From assembly GCA_947498985.1 (NCBI GenBank), contig CANMMF010000001.1, positions 463,501-527,500 of the forward strand: a stretch of DNA of 64,000 bases, written 5' to 3'. The stretch comes from an uncultured Paracoccaceae bacterium. Its GTDB lineage: Bacteria > Pseudomonadota > Alphaproteobacteria > Rhodobacterales > Rhodobacteraceae. Every line of letters begins with the position of its first letter. Position 1 is the first letter of the stretch. Below are positions 25,531 through 33,216 of the stretch, one piece after another. Position numbers and translations under genes: made by a program. The notes beneath the pieces were generated by a model. That model had not been told where the DNA came from and made no database searches. It saw nothing but the letters and a program-made list of their open reading frames with translations.

Positions 25531-26448
25531 ATGACAACCATCCTGTTCTTCGAGCAGCTTCTGAACGGGCTGCAGTTCGGCGTGATGCTGTTCCTGATGG
25601 CCGCCGGGCTGACGCTGATCTTCGGCGTCATGGGGCTGATCAACCTCGCCCATGGCTCGCTCTACATGGTTGGCGCCTTTGCCGCGGCGGCGGTTGCGGG
25701 CTGGACCGGATCCTTTGCGCTGGCGCTGGTGGCGAGCCTTGCCGCCGCGGCGATGTTCGGCGCGATCATCGAGCTCACGATCATCCGCAGGCTTTACGCG
25801 CGCGATCACCTCGACCAGGTGTTGGCCACCTTCGCGCTGATCCTGATCTTTTCCGAAGCCACGCGCTGGGTCTTCGGCTCCTTCCCGCTCTTTCTCAATG
25901 TGCCCGACGCGCTGTCTGGCACGGTGATGCTGCCCGGCGGCATCCAGTATTCGCTTTACCGGCTGACCATCATCGTGATCGGTCTCATCGTCGCGGCGGG
26001 ACTTTTCCTGCTGATCTCGAAAACCCGCGTCGGCATGCGCATTCGTGCGGGCGAAAACGACCGCGAGATGATCGGCGCACTGGGGGTCGACATCTCGGTG
26101 CTCTACACGCTGGTCTTTGCGCTGGGTGCCGCACTGGCCGGGCTTTCGGGCGCCTTGGTAGGTGCCATCCAGTCGGTCGAGGTCGGCATGGGAGAACCGG
26201 TGCTCATCCTGGCCTTCGTGGTGATCGTGATCGGCGGCATCGGCTCGATCAAGGGCGCGCTCGCCGGGGCAATCCTCGTGGGGGTAACCGACACGATGGG
26301 GCGCACGCTGCTGCCCATCCTGTTTGGCACCTTCATGGAGGCGTCCTCGGCCACCGCTGTCGGCTCCGCGCTGGCGTCGATGGCAATCTACATTCTGATG
26401 GCCGGGGTGCTCTTGTACAAACCCACCGGCCTGTTCGGGGAGGCCTGA
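25531..26448 (+). CDS. Branched-chain amino acid ABC transporter permease (LivH type)
   Basis: A 305-residue membrane permease: FFEQLLNGLQFGVMLFLMAA and FGVMGLINLAHGSLYMVGAF at the N-terminus, RVGMRIRAGENDREMIGALG as the EAA-like loop, and VIGGIGSIKGALAGAILVGV near the end. ATG 25531 was chosen over an upstream frame because the protein then starts at the usual MTTILF-like position. It lies 69 bases after the binding-protein gene and 3 bases before the LivM-type gene. Confidence 0.93.
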   Translation: MTTILFFEQLLNGLQFGVMLFLMAAGLTLIFGVMGLINLAHGSLYMVGAFAAAAVAGWTGSFALALVASLAAAAMFGAIIELTIIRRLYARDHLDQVLATFALILIFSEATRWVFGSFPLFLNVPDALSGTVMLPGGIQYSLYRLTIIVIGLIVAAGLFLLISKTRVGMRIRAGENDREMIGALGVDISVLYTLVFALGAALAGLSGALVGAIQSVEVGMGEPVLILAFVVIVIGGIGSIKGALAGAILVGVTDTMGRTLLPILFGTFMEASSATAVGSALASMAIYILMAGVLLYKPTGLFGEA

Positions 26449-26451
26449 GCG

Positions 26452-27438
26452 ATGCTGCCCGAACGTCTTCTCAACGCGGTGATCCTGCTGACGCTGCTGG
26501 CGGTCCCCCTTGCGGCATTGGCGCTGGACGAGCCGTTCATCATCACCCTGGCCACCAAGGTGACCATTCTGGCGCTGGCCGGTGTCGGTCTCAACCTGGC
26601 GCTTGGTCAGGGCGGGCTGGTCAGCTTTGGTCACGCGGCCTATTTCGGTCTCGGCGGCTACGCGATGGGCATCCTTGCCAGCCACGCCCAAAGCTTCACC
26701 CCGCTGATGGAAGTGCCCTTCCTCATCGAAGGCACCAAGTCGATGCCGGTGATCTGGATCACAGCGATCATCGTCAGCAGTCTCGCGGCGCTGCTGATCG
26801 GCGCGCTGAGCCTGCGCACATCGGGTGTCTACTTCATCATGGTCACGCTCGCCTTCGGGCAGATGTTCTACTATTTCGCCATCTCCTGGCCCGCTTACGG
26901 CGGCGAGGACGGGCTGTCGATCTATGTGCGCAACGGCTTTCCGGGGCTGAACACGCTGGTGCCGATCCAGTTTTTCGGCATCTGTTTCGTGCTGCTCTGC
27001 GTGGTGCTGTTCTTCGTTTCGCGGCTCAACCGGTCGGCCTTCGGCCTCGCGCTCGACGGTGCGCATCAGCATTCGGAACGGGCGCTGACCGTAGGCATCA
27101 ACATCAACCGCGTGCGGCTGGTGGCCTTCGTGATCTCGGGCGGCATCACCGGTCTCGCGGGCGCGCTCTTTGCCGATCTCAACCGGTTTGTCAGCCCCAC
27201 GATGTTCAGCTGGCACACCAGCGGCGAGATCATGATCTTTATCATCCTCGGTGGCGTGGCACGGATCTGCGGGCCCATCGCCGGGGCCGCGGCCTATATC
27301 ATTCTCGAGCATTACCTCGGCGACGTGTCGGAATACTGGCAGGTCTATCTCGGCTTCATCCTGCTTTTTGTCGTGCTCTTTGCCAAAGGCGGCATCGTGG
27401 GCGCGCTGACCGGATCGAGGGGCAAGGCGCATGGCTGA
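26452..27438 (+). CDS. Branched-chain amino acid ABC transporter permease (LivM type)
   Basis: A 328-residue membrane protein: VGLNLALGQGGLVSFGHAAY in the N-terminal third, ALSLRTSGVYFIMVTLAFGQ, and the late block GGITGLAGALFADLNRFVSP. The last helices (YLGFILLFVVLFAKGGIVGA) are followed by a short basic tail. It overlaps the next ATPase gene by 8 bases, consistent with tight coupling of the transporter subunits. Confidence 0.93.
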   Translation: MLPERLLNAVILLTLLAVPLAALALDEPFIITLATKVTILALAGVGLNLALGQGGLVSFGHAAYFGLGGYAMGILASHAQSFTPLMEVPFLIEGTKSMPVIWITAIIVSSLAALLIGALSLRTSGVYFIMVTLAFGQMFYYFAISWPAYGGEDGLSIYVRNGFPGLNTLVPIQFFGICFVLLCVVLFFVSRLNRSAFGLALDGAHQHSERALTVGININRVRLVAFVISGGITGLAGALFADLNRFVSPTMFSWHTSGEIMIFIILGGVARICGPIAGAAAYIILEHYLGDVSEYWQVYLGFILLFVVLFAKGGIVGALTGSRGKAHG

Positions 27439-28186
27439 GGCGATCCTGTCGGTCTCCGACATCCACAAGAGCTTTGGCGCGCTGAAGGCCAGCGACGGCA
27501 TTTCGCTCGACCTTTTTCCAGGTGAGATCCACGCGCTGATCGGCCCCAACGGCGCAGGCAAATCGACCCTGATCAAGCAGATCGCCGGTGGGCTGAAGCC
27601 CGACAGCGGCCGGGTGCATTTCTGCGGGCAGGACGTGACCACGCTCAACGTGCCCGAACGCGCGCGCATGGGTCTGGCGCGCACCTTCCAAATCTCGGCG
27701 CTGGCGATGAGCTTTACCGTTCTGGAAAACGTCATGCTGGGCTGTGTCGGAGAGGCGCGCGGCGTGTTCAGTTTCTTCCGCCCGGTGATGACGCATCCCG
27801 GTCTGCTCAAACGCGCCCACGCCGCGCTTGACCGCGTGGCGCTGCGCGACTTTGCCGATGTCACCACGTCGGAGCTTTCGCACGGGCAGCGGCGGCAGCT
27901 GGAGGTCGCGGTGGCGCTCACCCTGAACCCCACCGCGTTCCTGATGGACGAGCCGATGGCCGGGCTGGGGGCAGAGGGCTCCAAAGCGCTGACCGACCTT
28001 CTGGCAGAACTGAAACAGGAGGCGCCGATCCTGCTGGTCGAGCATGACATGGACGCCGTGTTTGCGCTGGCCGACCGTATCTCGGTGCTGGTCTACGGCA
28101 AGATCATCGCCACCGGCAGCGTCGACGACATCCGCTCCAACGCCGATGTGCGCAGCGCCTATCTGGGTGAAGAGGACGAGGCATGA
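27431..28186 (+). CDS. ABC transporter ATP-binding protein (LivG type)
   Basis: A 251-residue ATPase. Walker A is GPNGAGKSTLIKQI, the Q-loop region is LARTFQISALAMSFTVLENV, the signature is ELSHGQRRQLEVAVAL, Walker B is AFLMDEPMAGLGAEG, and the switch is LLVEHDMDAVFALADR. The signature has H in place of the second G (SHGQ), a common LivG variant. It overlaps the next ATPase gene start by 4 bases. Confidence 0.93.
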   Translation: MAEAILSVSDIHKSFGALKASDGISLDLFPGEIHALIGPNGAGKSTLIKQIAGGLKPDSGRVHFCGQDVTTLNVPERARMGLARTFQISALAMSFTVLENVMLGCVGEARGVFSFFRPVMTHPGLLKRAHAALDRVALRDFADVTTSELSHGQRRQLEVAVALTLNPTAFLMDEPMAGLGAEGSKALTDLLAELKQEAPILLVEHDMDAVFALADRISVLVYGKIIATGSVDDIRSNADVRSAYLGEEDEA

Positions 28187-28875
28187 GCGCGCTGCTGGAT
28201 CTCAGGGGGGTAGAGGCGTCCTACGGCGCGTCGCAAGCGCTTTTCGGCGTGGATCTGCAGGTGCGCGAAGGCGAGCTTGTGGCGCTCATGGGCCGCAACG
28301 GCATGGGCAAGACAACCACGATCAAGGTGATCTGCCGGTTGCTGAAGAACAGCGCCGGCGACGTCGCCTTTGCCGGGCAGGACCTGCGCAGCCTGCCGTC
28401 GCACAAGGCCGCTCAGCTGGGGCTGGGGCTGGTGCCGGAAGGGCGGCGCTGCTTCACCAATCTCAGCGTCTGGGAAAACCTTTACGCCGCGGCGCGGCCC
28501 GGCGCATGGGATCTGGCCAAGGTCTACGAGCTGTTCCCGCGGCTGGGCGAGCGCGCCGATCAGATGGCCAAGTCGCTCTCGGGTGGCGAGCAGCAGATGC
28601 TTGCCATCGGGCGCGCGTTGATGACCAACCCGCGGCTGCTGATCCTGGACGAGGCGACAGAGGGGCTTGCCCCGGTGGTGCGGCAGGAAATCTGGGCCGC
28701 CATCGGCACGCTCAAGAGCACCAGCGGCCTGTCGATCCTCGTGGTCGACAAGACCATCAGCGAGCTGCGCCGGATCGCCGACAGCGCGGTGATCCTCGAA
28801 CGCGGCAGGTCTGTCTGGCAGGGGCGGATCGACGCTCTGACCAGCGATCTGCGCAACAAATATCTGGGGGTCTGA
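28183..28875 (+). CDS. ABC transporter ATP-binding protein (LivF type)
   Basis: A 230-residue ATPase closing the importer operon. Walker A is MGRNGMGKTTTIKVI, the signature is SLSGGEQQMLAIGRAL, Walker B is RLLILDEATEGLAPVV, and the switch position reads LVVDKTISEL, with D-K replacing the usual EQN/EHD, as seen in some members. LGLVPEGRRCFTNLSVWENL is typical of LivF. Confidence 0.92.
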   Translation: MSALLDLRGVEASYGASQALFGVDLQVREGELVALMGRNGMGKTTTIKVICRLLKNSAGDVAFAGQDLRSLPSHKAAQLGLGLVPEGRRCFTNLSVWENLYAAARPGAWDLAKVYELFPRLGERADQMAKSLSGGEQQMLAIGRALMTNPRLLILDEATEGLAPVVRQEIWAAIGTLKSTSGLSILVVDKTISELRRIADSAVILERGRSVWQGRIDALTSDLRNKYLGV

Positions 28876-29163
28876 GGCGCGGGGTCCTCGTCTGTCGGCA
28901 AGGCCGAAATGTCACGACAGGGCACCACGCGCGGACACAAAGCGCCACCTGTGACGCCGAAGCCCCTCGGGTTGGCGATGACCATGCGCCGGGTGAGTCT
29001 TTCGCCTGTTCTGGGGGCCTGGCAGGCACAAAGCGGTCCTGATTCCCGTCAGATCGCCATCCCGCGATCTGGCAATGCGCGGATCCGAAAACCCGGGATT
29101 TCAGGTTCGGTTAAAGCTGGAAACACGCTCGGGAAATCACCTTTCCCTGCACGTTTCCCCCGC
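28876..29163. other. Convergent intergenic region, no gene seen
   Basis: This 288-base stretch lies between the end of the importer operon and the end of the minus-strand FAH-family gene. No coding frame with support, clear terminator with T-tract, or RNA gene was recognised. Confidence 0.5.
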
Positions 29164-30096
29164 TCACCGCCCCCGCGGACGGACAGTGCTGTCGATCACC
29201 GGATGGCGCAGCGTGCCGATGCCCTGCACATGCGCTTCGATCACATCTCCGGGCCAGAGCCATTCCTGCGGATCGCGCCCCGCACCCACCCCTTCGGGGG
29301 TTCCGGAGGCGATGATATCGCCGGGCTCCAGCGTGATCCCCTTTGACAGATCGGCGATCAGCTTACCCACCTTGAAGAGCATGTGGCTGGTGTTGGAGCG
29401 TTGTTTTTCCACCCCGTTCACCGTCAGCCAGAGATCGAGCTTCTGCGGATCGGGGATCTCGTCGGCGGTGACGATGCAGGGGCCAAACGGCGCGTAGCTG
29501 TCCTGCCCCTTGGAAAAGATCCACTGTCCGGCGCGGCGGTTGTCGCGGGCGGAGATGTCGATCAGCACCGAATACCCGAACACATGCGACAGCGCGGTTT
29601 CGCGCGCCACACGCCAGGCGCGGGTGCCGACGATCACCGCAAGCTCGACTTCCCAGTCGAGCTGCTGGGTCATGTCGGCATCGTGACAGACCGGATCGCC
29701 CGGCCCGATCACCGCGGTGGGCGGCTTGGAGAACACCACCGGCTCTTTCGGCAGGCTGTCATCGGTATCCAGCGCCTTGGCGCTTTCGGTGATGTGATCG
29801 AGGTAATTCAGCCCGATGCCGAACACGTTCTTGCGCGGGCGCGGGATCGGGGCGAGCAGGCGCACATTCTCGATCGGGCGGGTGTTGCCGCTGCCCCAAT
29901 CGCCCTGCGCGGCCTCCAGCGCCTTGCCCAGCTGCGCCGCCGCATAGGGGCCTTCGTCGATGAGATCGAGCATCCGGTCGGGCACCGCGTGGCCGATATG
30001 GGCGCCGAACCCGGCGGCGTCGATCACCAGCCCGTCGCGCAGGATGCCCAGCCGGGCGGCGGCCTCGGCATCGGCCATGTAGGTCACAAGTTTCAT
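29164..30096 (-). CDS. Fumarylacetoacetate hydrolase family protein, probable fumaryl/maleylpyruvate hydrolase
   Basis: A 310-residue FAH-family enzyme: VFGIGLNYLDHITES (start of the catalytic domain), VIGPGDPVCHDADMTQQLDW, metal ligands in DWEVELAVIVG, SARDNRRAGQWIFSKGQDS and the late GDIIASGTPEGVGAGRDP. The preceding gene on the same strand encodes a gentisate 1,2-dioxygenase, whose product maleylpyruvate (or fumarylpyruvate after isomerisation) is hydrolysed by FAH-family enzymes. That role therefore fits best. No isomerase gene was seen nearby. Confidence 0.88.
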   Translation of the reverse strand: MKLVTYMADAEAAARLGILRDGLVIDAAGFGAHIGHAVPDRMLDLIDEGPYAAAQLGKALEAAQGDWGSGNTRPIENVRLLAPIPRPRKNVFGIGLNYLDHITESAKALDTDDSLPKEPVVFSKPPTAVIGPGDPVCHDADMTQQLDWEVELAVIVGTRAWRVARETALSHVFGYSVLIDISARDNRRAGQWIFSKGQDSYAPFGPCIVTADEIPDPQKLDLWLTVNGVEKQRSNTSHMLFKVGKLIADLSKGITLEPGDIIASGTPEGVGAGRDPQEWLWPGDVIEAHVQGIGTLRHPVIDSTVRPRGR

Positions 30097-30107
30097 GAGG
30101 ATCGTCC

Positions 30108-31250
30108 TTATTGGATCTGGTGGCCGTTATTGTCGCCAAACGCCTCTTCGCGGTAGAGGCCGAGCGCCCGCATCACCGGCAGGTCGGACAGGCAAAAGAG
30201 GCAGGCATCGTCGCTGTCGGAGGCATTGCCATGCTCGTGCCAGGCCCAGCTTGGCACGCAGAAGATGTCCCGCTCCGTCCAGTCGAAGCGCTGGCCGTTG
30301 ATGACCGAATAGCCGCTGCCCTTGGCACATTGGTAAAGATAGCTGCCGGTGTGGCGATGCGCCTTGGTGCGCGCGCCGGGGGCCAGGCGCTGCATGCTGG
30401 CCCCCATGGTCTGCATCACCGCGCCGTTGGTCACCGGGTTCACGTATTCCATCAGCGTACCGTCGAAGGGCGACGGGTCGGACGCCGCGGCGTAGCTTGC
30501 AAGCGCCTCATAGGTACGGTCCCATTCGTATTTGAACATCGGGCTGTAACCCTTGTCCCAGGCACCACCCCCCGGCGTGAGACCGGCATTGCCCCAGGTC
30601 TTCGTCATGTCGTCCACGGGGTAGGTCACGGCCTGTGTCAGGTCCGGATGCACCTCGTAGAAATTCGCTTCCATCGCGTTCACAAAGGGAATATCGAGCC
30701 CGTCCTGCCAGATACACGGGCTGCCGTCTGCCGAGACGCCGTGCTCGTGCCAGGTGCCGTTGGGCGTCAGCACGAAGTCATTGGCGTTGAGCGTCATCTT
30801 GTGGCCGTCGACCACCGTATAGGCGCCGCTGCCTTCCATGATGAACCGGATCGCGCTGGCGGAATGGCGATGGGCGGAGGCGACCTCTCCGGGATGCATC
30901 ACCTGCAGACCGGCATAGAGCCAGCCCACCGCTGCGGCCACATCCGTGCGTCCGGGATTGTTGAGGTAGATCACCCTGCGGCCCGCCTTTTCCGGCGTCA
31001 CCAGATCGACCGAGCGCAGCACCTTCTCGCGCAGATCGCCGTAGCGCCAGAGCACCGGGCGCGATTGCGAGGCAGGCTCCCAGGGTTCGATCTTGTTGGC
31101 GACGGTCCAGAGCGCGCCGGCGTCGAAGCCTTCCAGCTCGTCGTAATAGGCCAGAAGCTCGGGCGTGTCCTCGACATTGGCGCGGCCCGCGACGTCTTCG
31201 CGGTGGTTTTCGCGGTGCTTCTCACGGTGTTGCTCACGGTCTACTGGCAT
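30108..31250 (-). CDS. Gentisate 1,2-dioxygenase (double cupin)
   Basis: A 380-residue bicupin. The first cupin has AGLQVMHPGEVASAHRHSAS and GTWHEHG, which supply the Fe(II) histidines. The second has MQRLAPGARTKAHRHTGSYL and PSWAWHEHGNASDS. Ring cleavage of gentisate gives maleylpyruvate. ATG 31250 was chosen because GGGGG lies about 6 bases upstream on the minus strand; an ATG at 31268 would add six residues. The N-terminus has an unusual REQHREKHRENHRED repeat. It is 11 bases upstream of the FAH-family gene. 1-hydroxy-2-naphthoate or salicylate dioxygenases share the fold and cannot be fully excluded. Confidence 0.88.
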   Translation of the reverse strand: MPVDREQHREKHRENHREDVAGRANVEDTPELLAYYDELEGFDAGALWTVANKIEPWEPASQSRPVLWRYGDLREKVLRSVDLVTPEKAGRRVIYLNNPGRTDVAAAVGWLYAGLQVMHPGEVASAHRHSASAIRFIMEGSGAYTVVDGHKMTLNANDFVLTPNGTWHEHGVSADGSPCIWQDGLDIPFVNAMEANFYEVHPDLTQAVTYPVDDMTKTWGNAGLTPGGGAWDKGYSPMFKYEWDRTYEALASYAAASDPSPFDGTLMEYVNPVTNGAVMQTMGASMQRLAPGARTKAHRHTGSYLYQCAKGSGYSVINGQRFDWTERDIFCVPSWAWHEHGNASDSDDACLFCLSDLPVMRALGLYREEAFGDNNGHQIQ

Positions 31251-31407
31251 GTCGGCCCCCTTCGCCATGGTCGTCCGGACTGTGGCACCGGATGACCGGT
31301 GAAACAACAATTTCCGCCCAGCGGGACAGCGCGCTTGCACCCGGATCGCAGGCAGGCCATCACCGGTGGACCGCAGTTATTGCCTCACGCTTTTCAGGAC
31401 TCTGCTC

Positions 31408-31812
31408 ATGAGCTTCACACTGCCGATCAAGATCCTGTTCCAGCATTGCGACCCGGCGGGGATCGTGTTTTTTCCGCGCTATTTCGAGATGATCAACCTG
31501 GTGGTCGAGGAGTGGTTCGAACAGTCGCTCGGCTATCCATTTGCGCAGATGCAAAGTGACGGGTTCGGCGTGCCGACGGTGACGATCAAGACGGATTTCA
31601 CCGCGCCGTCGCGGCTGGGCGACAGGGTCGATTTTCAGCTTACCGTGGCCAAGCTCGGGCGCACCAGCGTCACTCTCGATTACGTTGCCAAGGCCGGAGA
31701 AGAAACCCGGCTCACCGCGCAATCAGTGCTGGTCTACATGGACAAGAGCACCGGGCGGCCGCTGCCCTGGCCAAGCGCGGTGCGGGACCGGATTGCCGCG
31801 CATCTCGACTGA
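31408..31812 (+). CDS. Acyl-CoA thioesterase (4-hydroxybenzoyl-CoA thioesterase type)
   Basis: A 134-residue hotdog-fold protein. FQHCDPAGIVFFPRYFEM carries the catalytic aspartate typical of 4-hydroxybenzoyl-CoA thioesterases of the Pseudomonas type. It continues VTIKTDFTAPSRLGDRVDFQ and ends in the usual helix. It is divergent from the gentisate dioxygenase and near two CoA-ligase genes, so a role in releasing an aromatic acid such as gentisate from its CoA ester is plausible. ATG 31408 gives the standard family start. Confidence 0.88.
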   Translation: MSFTLPIKILFQHCDPAGIVFFPRYFEMINLVVEEWFEQSLGYPFAQMQSDGFGVPTVTIKTDFTAPSRLGDRVDFQLTVAKLGRTSVTLDYVAKAGEETRLTAQSVLVYMDKSTGRPLPWPSAVRDRIAAHLD

Positions 31813-31830
31813 CAGAAGCGGCGCGACACG

Positions 31831-33114
31831 TCAGCTCTCGCTGCGGCGGTCGGTGAAGCGCTGCGGTTTGAAAGCGCCTTCAAAGCCCTGCGCCACTGCG
31901 CCCGGCGCAAGCGCAGTGATCCGCGGGGTGACCTCGAAACTGTCCCTGACGCTGCGGATCAACCGGTCGCGGGACGCGCCTTCGGCCAGTTCGACCTGCA
32001 GGTCGAGCACATCGCTTTGTCCATCAAACAGGATCTCCACCCGGAAATCGGCGACGTCCTCGCTGCGGAACATCAGATCCTCGAAATCGGTGAAGCCGAT
32101 ATTGACGCCGCGCACCTTCACGAATCCCGCAGTGCGATGGGTGTGCTTGATCAGCGGAAAGACATCGTAAGGGCCGCCGCCCGGCACATCTCGGCGAATC
32201 GTCACGATGTCGCCGGTGTTCCAGCGCAGAAACGGCGTGGCGTTGTTGGTCACCAGCGGTGTCACGACCAGCAGGCCCGGCCTGCCGTCTGCCACCGGCT
32301 CCATCGTGTCGGGGTCGAGCACTTCGGGGTAGCAGTAATCCGACCAGAAGCGGAATCCGTCGACCAGCGCATCCTCGCAGCCCAGCATCATCGCTTCGGT
32401 CATGCCATAGCTGTCGCGCACCACGGCGCCGAACAGCGCCTCGAGCTTGGCGCGTTTGGAGGCCGAAAGCGGCTCTGCGGTGCAAAGAATCCTGCGGATC
32501 GTACCTTGCGAAAGATCGATCCCTTGCGCGCGGGCCAGATTGGCCAGTTGCAGCCCGTAGCTTGCCATGCCGATCCAGGCCGTGGGCTGGAACAGCGCCA
32601 TCATCTCGATCTGCATCGCCGAGGGCAGCGTGTTGCCACCGCCCGCCCAGACCACGCCAAGCTCCGCTTCGGCAGAGGCGCGGCCCATCAGGTGCCCGGC
32701 GGGGTGCATGCCCAGCGGCAGCGACAGGTGGGTCACGTCCTGCCGGGTCAGCCCGGCGCAGGCCAGCACGCGGGCGAACCCCTGCAGCCCGAAGGCCATG
32801 TCCTCGCGCGTGCGCGGGTAGAAGAGCGGCCGCCCGGTGGAGCCGCCCGAGCGCCAGTATTCCGCGATCTGCGACCGGTCCGCGATGCAGAACCCGGTAT
32901 AGAACTGCGTGGCGCTCATCTCGCGCAGCATGTCCTTGTCGAGGATCGGCAGGCGCTGCCAGGCGTCCGGTTTCGTGATCCCGTCGAGCTCGACCTCCCC
33001 CAGCCGTGCAGCCATGAAGGGCGATTTCAGCGCCTGAACCACGGCGCGGCGCCGACCCTGCACCTGCCGGGCCTCGAGGTCCGCGGCGGTCCGGGGGATA
33101 TTCAGATCGGTCAT
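31831..33114 (-). CDS. Phenylacetate-CoA ligase family protein
   Basis: A 427-residue adenylate-forming enzyme of the PaaK type. The nucleotide-binding loop is YWRSGGSTGRPLFYP (about residue 90), with VVRDSYGMTEAMMLGCED as the adenylation motif and TPFLRWNTGDIVTIRRD as the hinge. The C-terminal lid includes VKVRGVNIGFTDFEDLM. It should activate an aryl carboxylate to its CoA ester. ATG 33114 follows GCGCGC without a strong ribosome site. It converges on the thioesterase gene and diverges from the dehalogenase-like gene. Benzoate, salicylate or a phenylacetate are all possible substrates. Confidence 0.87.
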   Translation of the reverse strand: MTDLNIPRTAADLEARQVQGRRRAVVQALKSPFMAARLGEVELDGITKPDAWQRLPILDKDMLREMSATQFYTGFCIADRSQIAEYWRSGGSTGRPLFYPRTREDMAFGLQGFARVLACAGLTRQDVTHLSLPLGMHPAGHLMGRASAEAELGVVWAGGGNTLPSAMQIEMMALFQPTAWIGMASYGLQLANLARAQGIDLSQGTIRRILCTAEPLSASKRAKLEALFGAVVRDSYGMTEAMMLGCEDALVDGFRFWSDYCYPEVLDPDTMEPVADGRPGLLVVTPLVTNNATPFLRWNTGDIVTIRRDVPGGGPYDVFPLIKHTHRTAGFVKVRGVNIGFTDFEDLMFRSEDVADFRVEILFDGQSDVLDLQVELAEGASRDRLIRSVRDSFEVTPRITALAPGAVAQGFEGAFKPQRFTDRRSES

Positions 33115-33161
33115 GCGCGCAGCCTCGTCTTTGCCCGCCTCCCGCACAAGGGGGTGGATTT

Positions 33162-33170
33162 ATTTCAAAC
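33162..33170. promoter_or_regulatory. Possible MarR-type half-site ATTTCAAAC
   Basis: ATTTCAAAC lies in an AT-rich patch of the divergent region 33115-33216, between the PaaK-type ligase and the dehalogenase-like gene. It matches seven of nine bases of the left arm of the inverted repeat at 42779 (ATTTCAAGC). No good partner arm is seen, so the call is weak. Confidence 0.3.
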
Positions 33171-33216
33171 CTAAACTATTATATCCCGATGCGTATAGAA
33201 AGCCGGAAGTCGCGTG

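Noticed and set aside
25525-28050. 841-residue open frame on the minus strand
   Set aside because: It is antisense to three clear Liv-type transporter genes, is rich in His, Arg, Asp and Gln, and has no recognisable domain. It results from codon bias in GC-rich DNA.
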